DNA from: an uncultured Oscillospiraceae bacterium
GTDB taxonomy: Bacteria > Bacillota > Clostridia > Oscillospirales > Acutalibacteraceae
NCBI GenBank assembly: GCA_900546785.1
Contig: URED01000033.1
Span: 1-28,454 of the forward strand
Direction of reading: 5' to 3'
Length of the DNA stretch: 28,454 nt
The position numbers were made by a program, and so were the translations under genes. The notes under the pieces are model-generated. The model saw only the letters and a program-made list of their open reading frames with translations, searched no databases and was not told the origin of the DNA. Positions 14,993-21,375 of the stretch are shown one piece after another (position 1 is the stretch's first letter; every line of letters starts with the position of its first letter).

Positions 14993-15026
14993 ACTTTTTT
15001 CTTCAAATAAGGAATATATATTATGA
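14993..15026 (+). promoter_or_regulatory. Shared upstream block, copy 1 (before the ECF sigma gene)
   Basis: This 34-nt block has the form ACTTTTTT, 9 nt, AGGAAT, then TATA.TATGA. It matches 16245-16278 at about 27 of 34 positions with identical spacing. It may be the -35/-10 pair read by the ECF factor itself. In this copy AAGGA and ATG also serve as ribosome site and start codon, so the promoter role is uncertain. Confidence 0.35.
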
Positions 15027-15547
15027 CAGCCTTTTTAACGCTAATTGAATCAGAGCAGGATAAATCACGGTTTTGCCTGTTGTATGAAAAATATATCGCT
15101 ATGGTCATAGCCATTTGCAGAGCAAAGCTTAAGGACAATCAAAGTCTTGCAGAGGAATGCGCGCAGGAAACCTTTTTGTATCTTGCAAAAAATTTCTTCA
15201 AGGTCGGCGATATATCCTCGCCGCAAACGAAAGCATTTGTGGGTGTTGTTGCGTCAACCTATGCCATAAAGTGCTTTCACAGGGAAATAGAAAAAAGCTC
15301 ACTAATAGAGCTTTCATTCAAAGAAAAAGAGATCAATACCGAAGTATTTGACCGTTTTTCAAGTGTAGAGCTTAAATGCGCAGTTGATTCGCTTGATGAG
15401 GAATTGCGTAATCTCATTTATTTAAAATACTTTTTCGGCTTAACCAATAAAGAAATATCTCAGCTTACAGGCGATTCCGAATATAAAGTAAGATCCAAGC
15501 TTGCCCGGGCGCTTGCTGCCGTCAAAAAGAATTTAAAGGAGGATTGA
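15023..15547 (+). CDS. ECF-type RNA polymerase sigma factor
   Basis: The 174-residue protein has sigma region 2 (SLAEECAQETFLYLAKNFF, about residues 45-63) and region 4 with its helix-turn-helix (LIYLKYFFGLTNKEISQLTG, about 130-150). There is no region 1 or 3, as in ECF factors. It would direct RNA polymerase to a small stress or envelope regulon. The ATG has AAGGA 9 nt upstream. The next gene starts 4 nt after the stop and encodes a membrane protein with a cytoplasmic N-terminus, the usual layout for a sigma factor and its membrane-bound inhibitor. Which signal it responds to is unknown; the following secreted and membrane genes are plausible regulon members. Confidence 0.92.
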   Translation: MTAFLTLIESEQDKSRFCLLYEKYIAMVIAICRAKLKDNQSLAEECAQETFLYLAKNFFKVGDISSPQTKAFVGVVASTYAIKCFHREIEKSSLIELSFKEKEINTEVFDRFSSVELKCAVDSLDEELRNLIYLKYFFGLTNKEISQLTGDSEYKVRSKLARALAAVKKNLKED

Positions 15548-15551
15548 TACC

Positions 15552-16193
15552 GTGTCAAACTTTGAAAAAGCCGTCAGTCAGTCCTGCCTGGAGTGGGCGT
15601 CGTCTTTGCCTGAAACGTGCGAATATACGCTTTCGGCCGCCTCGGAAAAATATTTTGATAAGCTGCTCAAACGCATGGAGCACGGCGGATTCCGCCCTGT
15701 TTCCAAACATACTTTGCGCTTTATTCTCATTGCCGCAATAATAGCCGCTCTTCTTGCAGCAATTACAATAGGGGCTAATATCGGCGAACAGTCTTTTGAA
15801 ATCATCCCAAACGGCGATATGGCGCAGTATTCGGTCATTGATCCTGCAGAGCCGTTGCTTGCAACAGATCTTACGGTCAATTACACGGTTCCCGGTTTTA
15901 AGTTAAAAGATACGATGTATGATCCCAATGATAAGATCTCCGGCTATGAATATGCTGCTGATAACGGTAAGCGTTATTATATTGACCGTTGTCAAAGTGC
16001 AAGCGTAATACATATAAACAATGAAGGATCAGGTTTCAGTTCATTTGAACATAACGGAATCACATTTGTATATTACCCGGCTGATAACGGATATATAGGC
16101 CTAATGTGGAATTACAGCGGCTATGTCTATTCTGTTGATGGTCAGATTTCTTTGGATGAAGCCTTAAAGGTAGCAGATTCTATAAATTATTAA
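15552..16193 (+). CDS. DUF4367-type membrane protein, probable anti-sigma factor
   Basis: The 213-residue protein has a cytoplasmic N-terminal helix region (about 1-50), one membrane segment (FILIAAIIAALLAAITIGA, about 57-75) and an extracytoplasmic beta-rich domain of the DUF4367 kind (GFKLKDTMYD, YYIDRCQSAS, DGQISLDEALKVADSI). The start is GTG with AAAGGAGG upstream; that ribosome site lies inside the sigma gene, so the two are coupled. By analogy with other ECF operons, the N-terminal region would hold the sigma factor at the membrane until an outside signal acts on the DUF4367 domain. This is an inference from topology and position, as no zinc-binding anti-sigma motif is present. Confidence 0.8.
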   Translation: MSNFEKAVSQSCLEWASSLPETCEYTLSAASEKYFDKLLKRMEHGGFRPVSKHTLRFILIAAIIAALLAAITIGANIGEQSFEIIPNGDMAQYSVIDPAEPLLATDLTVNYTVPGFKLKDTMYDPNDKISGYEYAADNGKRYYIDRCQSASVIHINNEGSGFSSFEHNGITFVYYPADNGYIGLMWNYSGYVYSVDGQISLDEALKVADSINY

Positions 16194-16244
16194 ATGATTT
16201 ATTGTATAAATTGACGAAAATTATAATTTTACAAATATTTTTTC

Positions 16245-16278
16245 ACTTTTTTTCTCAATACAGGAATTTATAGTATGA
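16245..16278 (+). promoter_or_regulatory. Shared upstream block, copy 2 (before the secreted-protein gene)
   Basis: This is the partner of 14993-15026 with the same ACTTTTTT-to-AGGAAT distance and the same TATAGTATGA-like end. Here a separate ribosome site (GGGGAGGTG) and ATG (16295) lie downstream, so the block is free to act as a promoter. Confidence 0.4.
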
Positions 16279-16294
16279 GAGGGGAGGTGAAATT

Positions 16295-16702
16295 ATGTCA
16301 AAAACAGTTGTTAAAAGACCGCTTTATGTTTTGCTCTGTGTTTTTATATTGCTTTCTGTTTTTGCTCCGCAAAATGTTTTGGCTTCGGAGCAAAACAACG
16401 AAATACAGATTTTGTCTGTATACTTACAAAAGACAAATCATTATATATCTATAAGCGGTATTACAGCAACTTGCAGTGCTGAATTGAAGTCGAATAGCTC
16501 TTTACGTCTTACAATAAAAATGGAACTGCAAAAGAAAAAATCCGGCGTGTATGAAACAATCAAAACATGGTCTGCCGGCAAAACCGGCACCGCGCTTTCG
16601 GTATCCGAAAAGCGTGCAATAAACCTGCTGTCTGATTATCGCTTAAAAACAACCTTTACCGCCGGGTCCGAAAACAAGGTCGCCTATGCGTACCCCAATT
16701 AA
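16295..16702 (+). CDS. Small secreted protein, DUF6147-like
   Basis: The 135-residue product has a signal peptide (hydrophobic stretch about 9-25, cleavage likely after VLA). The mature domain is beta-rich, with Ile/Ser/Gly repeats and the pattern LTIKMELQKKKSGVYETIKTW seen in small secreted Firmicute proteins of the DUF6147 kind, a tentative assignment. GGGGAGGTG lies 5 nt before the ATG. It follows the ECF sigma pair and is preceded by the block shared with the sigma gene, so it is a candidate member of that regulon. Its biochemical role is unknown. Confidence 0.7.
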   Translation: MSKTVVKRPLYVLLCVFILLSVFAPQNVLASEQNNEIQILSVYLQKTNHYISISGITATCSAELKSNSSLRLTIKMELQKKKSGVYETIKTWSAGKTGTALSVSEKRAINLLSDYRLKTTFTAGSENKVAYAYPN

Positions 16703-16726
16703 ATTATTAAATTAAAGAGAATTCTT

Positions 16727-17200
16727 ATGAAGATATTAAAAAGATCTTTACTTATTGTATTGTGTTTAATCATGTCCATTTGCAGTTGTACCACTGCTTA
16801 TGCTGCTGATACGAATATCGGTGTTACCGCAAATCCAACATATTTATCTGATGATGGCATGCAACTCTATGGCACAAGTGAACCGAAAAATGAATGGAAT
16901 TTGGCAACGAAAGGCAAGTATGAATTTAAAGGCAGCGCAAATTATGACGATTTATATTCGAATTATTATTTTACCGGGGTTTCAAGAGCAAAAATTGTTG
17001 TATATAACTATCGTTCTTCCACATTAACCGTTACTGTGCTGAAAAAAGGCATTTTTAACACAACGGTGCAGACGAATCAAGTTGCCGGAAATACGACATC
17101 AAATCCGGCTGAGTTCTATGTTAATCTTGATTCTTCTAAAAAATATATATTGAATTTTGATGCTCCGTCTAATTTCAGCGGATATATACAAAAGGCGTAA
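16727..17200 (+). CDS. Secreted protein of unknown function, 157 aa
   Basis: This protein has a clear signal peptide (MKILKRSLLIVLCLIMSICS, cleavage likely after AYA near residue 26). The mature part is about 130 residues, rich in Tyr, Asn, Ser and Thr, with alternating hydrophobics that suggest a beta-sandwich (YYFTGVSRAKIVVYNYRSS, TLTVTVLKKG). Only AAAGAGA precedes the ATG, a modest ribosome site. It lies 24 nt after the previous secreted-protein gene and 26 nt before the VanZ-like gene, so the three are probably cotranscribed. I do not recognise the family. Confidence 0.75.
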   Translation: MKILKRSLLIVLCLIMSICSCTTAYAADTNIGVTANPTYLSDDGMQLYGTSEPKNEWNLATKGKYEFKGSANYDDLYSNYYFTGVSRAKIVVYNYRSSTLTVTVLKKGIFNTTVQTNQVAGNTTSNPAEFYVNLDSSKKYILNFDAPSNFSGYIQKA

Positions 17201-17226
17201 GTCAAAAAATTCTTGTGAGGCTGCTT

Positions 17227-17814
17227 ATGATGAATCTTATTTTAGAAGCACTGCTTAGTGCGGTTGCCGTTATGCTCTTTTATATTCTTTTAAGAGCCAT
17301 ATACTGTATATCAAATAAAGCCGAATTCCATATCAGGCAGGAGATCCTGCCGTGCCTTTTTTCACTGTATATCGGCATGCTTGTATTCCTGTTGCTAACA
17401 AAAAATATGCACTTCTATTTTGAAAATATAGAAGGCGCCATGTTTCTTCGTATATTTATAGGCAGCAGCATATCAAGAAATTTAAATCTTGAGCCGTTTA
17501 AAACAATTCTGCAGCAGCTTGGCGATCTGCGGCAGGGGAATATGCAGTTTTTACCGTTGCTGAATCTGCTCGTTAATCTTATTCTATTTGCGCCTATGCC
17601 TATATTTATAAAACTGTCAAATCGAAAAATCGGCAGTATTGCGGCCGTGTTTATAACTTTCCTCAGCATTGTTTTGGTGGAAACAATACAGTATTTTACA
17701 GGGCGCGCAGCTGATATTGACGACGTTATACTCAATACAGTCGGCGCGATCCTCGCCGTGCTGATATTTGATTTTATAGTTAAAAAGCGTCTGTCCAAGA
17801 AGCGTACTTCTTAA
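17227..17814 (+). CDS. VanZ-family membrane protein
   Basis: The protein has four to five membrane segments and the VanZ signature: NLEPFKTI after the second segment, NLLVNLILFAPM, and the C-terminal VETIQYFTGRAADIDDVILNTVG. VanZ proteins are linked to low-level teicoplanin and lipoglycopeptide resistance, but most family members have no proven role. The start at 17227 is preferred because GTGAGG lies 6 nt upstream; a GTG at 17215 would add four residues. It is the last gene of a run that begins with the ECF sigma factor and is followed by a terminator. Envelope function fits that context. Confidence 0.88.
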   Translation: MMNLILEALLSAVAVMLFYILLRAIYCISNKAEFHIRQEILPCLFSLYIGMLVFLLLTKNMHFYFENIEGAMFLRIFIGSSISRNLNLEPFKTILQQLGDLRQGNMQFLPLLNLLVNLILFAPMPIFIKLSNRKIGSIAAVFITFLSIVLVETIQYFTGRAADIDDVILNTVGAILAVLIFDFIVKKRLSKKRTS

Positions 17815-17825
17815 AAAGACTTGTT

Positions 17826-17853
17826 CCGGTGGTTTGATGCCGCCGGTTTTTTT
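17826..17853 (+). terminator. Rho-independent terminator after the VanZ-like gene
   Basis: The 7-bp stem CCGGTGG/CCGCCGG (one wobble pair) with a 7-nt loop is followed by seven T, starting 11 nt after the stop codon. Confidence 0.85.
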
Positions 17854-17892
17854 GTTGTAATTTGCAAAAACATATGTTGTTTTTATATTGAA

Positions 17893-18117
17893 AGTACATA
17901 TCAGGCGTTTGCAGAAACCCTGCAGCAGGAAATGTCTGTATACGAAAGGATAACGCAGCGCGGCGTAAACGACGAGGAGAGCGGCAGCCTTTCGTGGGAT
18001 GCAGGCGATCTTTCACTTTATACTTTCTATGAGCGCACGGGTTCGCTGGGCAGCAGTAATCTTTACAATGTATATGCTTGTGCAGAGTGGCACAATTGGG
18101 AATCAATGCCGACTTAA
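17893..18117 (+). pseudogene. 3' fragment of an unidentified gene
   Basis: From about 17893 to a TAA at 18117 the frame reads as plausible protein (TYQAFAETLQQEMSVYERI, ending CAEWHNWESMPT). Upstream the same frame runs into the terminator and has no start codon with a ribosome site. It looks like the C-terminal end of a gene whose beginning was deleted. The family is not recognised. Confidence 0.4.
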
Positions 18118-18122
18118 GCCGC

Positions 18123-18287
18123 ATGGAAGATCAGATGCAAATAACGAGCGGAACATACAGCCTCATTTTGCTTGTCTGCGTTTTTGCTATTCTCGTTATT
18201 CTGTGCACATTTACAATCATTAAAAAGCATAGATCAAATCGAAGAAATAAAAGTAATAATGCAATTAATAATGAAACGGCAGTGTAA
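18123..18287 (+). CDS. 54-aa single-pass membrane protein
   Basis: This short frame has a polar N-terminus (MEDQMQITSGTYS), one strongly hydrophobic segment (about 14-32) and a basic tail (KKHRSNRRNK). That pattern is typical of small regulatory or accessory membrane proteins. No good ribosome site precedes the ATG, which lies 5 nt after the stop of the gene fragment, so it may have depended on coupling to that lost gene. The stop codon sits in the loop of the terminator that follows. Whether it is expressed is uncertain. Confidence 0.5.
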   Translation: MEDQMQITSGTYSLILLVCVFAILVILCTFTIIKKHRSNRRNKSNNAINNETAV

Positions 18288-18305
18288 AACACTGCCGCTT
18301 TTCTT
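18277..18305. terminator. Terminator between the small membrane protein and the 6S-like RNA
   Basis: The 8-bp stem CGGCAGTG/CACTGCCG with loop TAAAA is followed by CTTTTCTT on the plus strand and by TTTCATTATT on the minus strand. It can end the plus-strand transcript well, and the minus-strand RNA less well. Confidence 0.8.
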
Positions 18306-18489
18306 AAGAGAATCCGCACATCCGCCGGGGATTGAAGATAACCTGCTCTCTACGCAGGGTGGGTTTCATCCGCGCTGTTTTGTGCTCCCAGCTTCCGCAG
18401 AATGCGGGAGGTCTGCAAACCTGCAGCACGAGCGTGAATCCCTTTTTAAAACTTGTTCGGGTTATTTAAATCCCCGGTTGTCGAGATGC
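18306..18489 (-). ncRNA. ssrS: Candidate 6S RNA
   Basis: On the minus strand this stretch without a gene folds by eye into the 6S plan. A closing stem CCGGGGATT/AATCCCCGG (18477-18469 with 18333-18325) is followed by ATAACC/GGTTAT. Next is a large open bubble whose 3' strand carries a small hairpin (CTGC/GCAG). An apical arm is built from GGG-x-TTCA/TGAA-x-CCC, GTGCT/AGCAC and a terminal CCGC/GCGG hairpin. A TATACA -10-like element at 18501-18496 would start the RNA near 18489, and the terminator at 18305-18277 ends it. 6S RNA mimics an open promoter and binds the housekeeping RNA polymerase. The identification rests on fold and size, not on a database match. Confidence 0.5.
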
Positions 18490-18529
18490 ACAGACTGTAT
18501 ACATATTTTATATTTAACACGCTTGAATA

Positions 18530-18850
18530 TTATTGCTCGGTGTCGTCGTAATATTCAACGTCATATTGCTCTTCCACCATTTTCATAAGAATATCCGAAA
18601 CGCGGTTGAATTCATTTTCATCCTCTATCTCTTCAAGATATTCCTCGTCGCCGTCATTGATTACTTTCAGTATAATAACCTCATAATCGCCGTCAACGAT
18701 CTCTTCCTCATCGTCGCGGTATTCGGTTATGGCAACGTATACGCCGTTTTCATCTTCATATCTTTCAAGCAGCTCAAATAATATCTCTTCGCCGTTTTCA
18801 TCGGTAACGGAAATAATATCCGGCTCGTAAAGCTCTTTGTCATCTGCCAT
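18530..18850 (-). CDS. DUF1292 (YrzB-family) acidic protein
   Basis: The 106-residue, strongly acidic protein carries the DUF1292 pattern: DIISVTDENGEEILFELLERYE at the start, then a YVAITEY strand, an acidic loop, and EVIILKVINDGDEEYLEEIEDE. The family is widespread in Firmicutes; B. subtilis YrzB is a member, and no function is established. The ATG has AGGAGGG 8 nt upstream and a near-perfect promoter. It is a single-gene unit, divergent from the large RNA described below and upstream of the 6S-like RNA on the same strand. No signal peptide or membrane segment is present, so it is cytoplasmic. Confidence 0.88.
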   Translation of the reverse strand: MADDKELYEPDIISVTDENGEEILFELLERYEDENGVYVAITEYRDDEEEIVDGDYEVIILKVINDGDEEYLEEIEDENEFNRVSDILMKMVEEQYDVEYYDDTEQ

Positions 18851-18873
18851 AAGATCAGCCCTCCTAAATCAAT

Positions 18874-18902
18874 ATTATAATATGTAATCCGCATTTAGTC
18901 AA
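18874..18902 (-). promoter_or_regulatory. Promoter of the DUF1292 gene
   Basis: On the minus strand, TTGACT (18902-18897), a 17-nt spacer and a perfect TATAAT (18879-18874) lie 24 nt before the ATG. CCGCAT/ATGCGG arms (18890-18895 and 18910-18915) bracket the -35. Confidence 0.85.
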
Positions 18903-18960
18903 TAGATTTATGCGGCTGTCTAAAATTTACAAAAAAAATAAAAAATGTTGAAAAAAACTA

Positions 18961-18989
18961 TTGACAAATAACAAAAAGTATGATATTCT
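18961..18989 (+). promoter_or_regulatory. Promoter of the large structured RNA
   Basis: A perfect -35 TTGACA (18961-18966), a 17-nt spacer and TATTCT (18984-18989) predict transcription from about 18996. No credible start codon with a protein-sized frame follows for more than 900 nt. Confidence 0.75.
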
Positions 18990-18995
18990 TTAGAT

Positions 18996-19828
18996 GAACT
19001 TAAGAGGTGGCTGGTAAATCGCAGGGTTTCCGCTAAAGCCGCATGTGCATATAACTGAAAGCCAAATAAAGGTTTGGATTTATATGCTGAGCAGCCAGGC
19101 CAAACGGTACGGTGTGCGTCTTTATGGTAAATGTAGACCAAGGATAACCAAAAGCGAAATATAAGTAACCTAAGGGTGTTCGAAAAAGCAAAATGCCAAA
19201 TGCTGATAAGCTGTATTAAGCAATTTAACGAATTGTAAAATCAAAGTCTGGTAATACAGCAAAACAAAATTGATTTCATCGGGTGAAAGACGTTGAGATC
19301 TATATCGCACGGCAATGGCTAAATTGCAAACATCAGTCACAAAGTTCAACTGGATTTTATAGAAAAGGAGGCATTTGTCCAATGGATGTAGAACCTGTTC
19401 AGACAAACGCCTGCAAGGTGTCCGGGTAATATAACGGTGAATTGTATCGACAGAGTCTGCCGGAAGTAGTGGCAGAGGCGGATACGGGCTTTATGAAGTT
19501 TCTTAAGAAGTTATGGCAGGAAACCCAAAAAGGGCACTCAGGCGTCTAAAAAATTTAATTTTAAGATCATATATCTTTAAATGATTTGGCTTAGCCTGCA
19601 AAAGCCTGAAGAGTTATCTTCAAATAATTTCTTTAAATATAGTAAAGGAAATTAATCCAATGGGCTAGATTATTTTAAATCATACAATTTTTAATTGATT
19701 TTAAAGAGGTGGTTCCTATGTTAAGGAAATTCATCCGATTGATTAAATAATTATATGAGGTAAGTCCAATGTACAGTTAAATTGAATATTCAAGGCTCCC
19801 GATGCGAAAACGCATCGGGAGTTTTTTT
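18996..19828 (+). ncRNA. Large structured non-coding RNA, about 830 nt (ROOL/GOLLD/OLE-like candidate)
   Basis: A promoter and a perfect terminator bound about 830 nt with no protein gene on either strand. Complementary arms occur throughout: TGGCTG/CAGCCA (19008-19013 with 19092-19097) enclosing GCATATAA/TTATATGC (19047 with 19087) and CCAAA/TTTGG; GCTGTATTA/TAATACAGC (19210 with 19260) enclosing CAATT/AATTG; GTTGA/TCAAC enclosing GCAAT/ATTGC (19292-19350); GGCATTTGTC/GACAAACGCC (19370 with 19411, one mismatch); TCTGCC/GGCAGA (19456-19476); and ATGATTT/AAATCAT (19581 with 19683) enclosing AGCC/GGCT and GAAGA/TCTTC. Nested, multi-branched helices at this length are the mark of the giant ornate bacterial RNAs. 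I see no signature of RNase P, tmRNA, SRP RNA or a group II intron domain V. The family assignment is an inference. Confidence 0.7.
19796..19828 (+). terminator. Strong Rho-independent terminator of the large RNA
   Basis: An 11-bp perfect stem (CTCCCGATGCG/CGCATCGGGAG) with an AAAA loop is followed by seven T. Confidence 0.95.
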
Positions 19829-19837
19829 GCGTTTTTG

Positions 19838-19866
19838 TTGCTTTTGGTCTGTCAGTAATATATAAT
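19838..19866 (+). promoter_or_regulatory. Promoter of the uxaB-uxaA operon
   Basis: TTGCTT (19838-19843), a 17-nt spacer and a perfect TATAAT (19861-19866) lie 48 nt before the uxaB start. The leader contains GGGGTAAGTCCC, a small hairpin. Confidence 0.7.
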
Positions 19867-19914
19867 TGTAACGGGGTAAGTCCCAATTCTATAGAAATAT
19901 GCAGATTCTCGGTT

Positions 19915-21375
19915 ATGAAAAAGATTATAGATTTAGATATTGATGATTATTCCGCTCTGCCCGTAAAGGTTTTGCAGTTCGGAGAAGGCAATTTTCTGCG
20001 TGCGTTTGCAGATTACATGATTCAAAAAATGAATGAAAACGGAATTTTTAATGCAAGCGTGGCTATGGTCAAGCCTACTGCAAGTGCGGCACGCCATGAT
20101 TTTCATGCGCAGAATTGCCGCTATACCGTGCTGGAACGCGGCCTGGAAAACGGCAGGAAGATCGATAAAGCAACGGTCATTACAAGTGTTTCCGAATATC
20201 TGAGCGCGTATGACGATGCGCATCAGCTGCTCAGCCTTGCCGCGTCAAATGAATTGCAGGTTGTTATTTCAAATACCACGGAGGCGGGTATCGTTTATGT
20301 TAAAGGGGAAAGTTTTGATGATTTTCCCAAGGTTTCCTATCCTGCTAAGCTTTGCCGCCTGCTTTATGAACGCTATAAAATCCTCGGCAAAGGCAGCGGA
20401 CTGCTGATCCTCCCCGTTGAGCTGATAGAAAATAACGGAACTGCACTGAAAAACTGCATTCTTGCCTATGCTGCGGATTGGAATTTGGGTGCCGGTTTTG
20501 AGGATTATATAAAGTATGACTGCAAATTCTGTTCAACATTGGTGGATCGGATCGTGACCGGCTTCCCTGCAAAGGACGCAGAGCAGATATTTTCAAAGCT
20601 CGGGTTTACGGATGATCTTGCCGTTGCCTGCGAGCCTTATATTTCCTGGATCATAGAGGGCAGGGAGGAATGGAAACGGATCTTTCCTGCCGATAAGATT
20701 TTCAGCACCGTTAAATGGGTCGATGATTGTGCGCTTTACAGAGAACGCAAGGTAAAGATCTTGAACGGTGCGCACACACTTTCCGTCCTTGCCGGTCATC
20801 TCTGCGGTTTCAGTATTGTGCGCGATATGGTCAGCGATCCTGATTTTAACGCGCTTCTGAATCGTGCAATAGATAATGAGATCATTCCTACGATCGATAT
20901 GGATAAAACAGAGCTTGCGGCATTTAAAAACAGCGTTTTGGAGCGTTTTATGAATCCGTTTATAGATCATAAGCTGCTGGATATATCGCTCAACAGCGTG
21001 TCAAAATTTACTGCGCGCTGTCTTCCGTCCGTTATTCAGTATTCGCAAAAATTCGGTTCCGCTCCGCCGCTTTTGTCTTTTTCATTTGCCGCGCTGATCA
21101 AATTCTATAACGGTTCATTTGATGAAAATGGTGATTTCGTTTCAAATGCACACGGCAAAGATTATGTGATTCGGGATTCGGCGGATAATCTCAAGGCTTT
21201 TGAGGCTGCGTTTAAGACCAATGACCCTGTTTTGCATATTATGAAAAATATATCGCTTTGGGGTTCTGATCTTACCGATATCAAAGGCTTTTATGAAAAA
21301 GTTTCAGACTGTTTTGCGGATATCTGCACAAGCGGCGTGCGCTTAGCGCTCAGAAAGGCATTGGGCAATGAATAA
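19915..21375 (+). CDS. uxaB: Tagaturonate reductase (altronate oxidoreductase)
   Basis: The 486-residue enzyme belongs to the mannitol dehydrogenase superfamily and reduces D-tagaturonate to D-altronate with NADH, a cytoplasmic step of galacturonate breakdown. The length matches E. coli UxaB (about 480). Visible marks are the N-terminal FGEGNFLRAF (about 22-31), SNTTEAGI (about 119-126) and the C-domain catalytic block RKVKILNGAHT (about 279-289) with the family lysine. The ATG has no good ribosome site, which is unusual in this window. The stop overlaps the uxaA start by 8 nt, giving a coupled two-gene operon. The isomerase UxaC and a uronate transporter must be encoded elsewhere. Confidence 0.93.
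   Translation: MKKIIDLDIDDYSALPVKVLQFGEGNFLRAFADYMIQKMNENGIFNASVAMVKPTASAARHDFHAQNCRYTVLERGLENGRKIDKATVITSVSEYLSAYDDAHQLLSLAASNELQVVISNTTEAGIVYVKGESFDDFPKVSYPAKLCRLLYERYKILGKGSGLLILPVELIENNGTALKNCILAYAADWNLGAGFEDYIKYDCKFCSTLVDRIVTGFPAKDAEQIFSKLGFTDDLAVACEPYISWIIEGREEWKRIFPADKIFSTVKWVDDCALYRERKVKILNGAHTLSVLAGHLCGFSIVRDMVSDPDFNALLNRAIDNEIIPTIDMDKTELAAFKNSVLERFMNPFIDHKLLDISLNSVSKFTARCLPSVIQYSQKFGSAPPLLSFSFAALIKFYNGSFDENGDFVSNAHGKDYVIRDSADNLKAFEAAFKTNDPVLHIMKNISLWGSDLTDIKGFYEKVSDCFADICTSGVRLALRKALGNE

Noticed and set aside
18920..19406. Minus-strand frames of 73 and 78 codons across the large RNA
   Set aside because: No ribosome site, no family resemblance, and the stretch is occupied by complementary arms and bounded by a plus-strand promoter and terminator.
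18996..19560. RNase P RNA, tmRNA or group II intron as the identity of the large RNA
   Set aside because: I found no RNase P core motif, no tRNA-like ends or tag frame, and no domain V-like hairpin or reverse-transcriptase gene.
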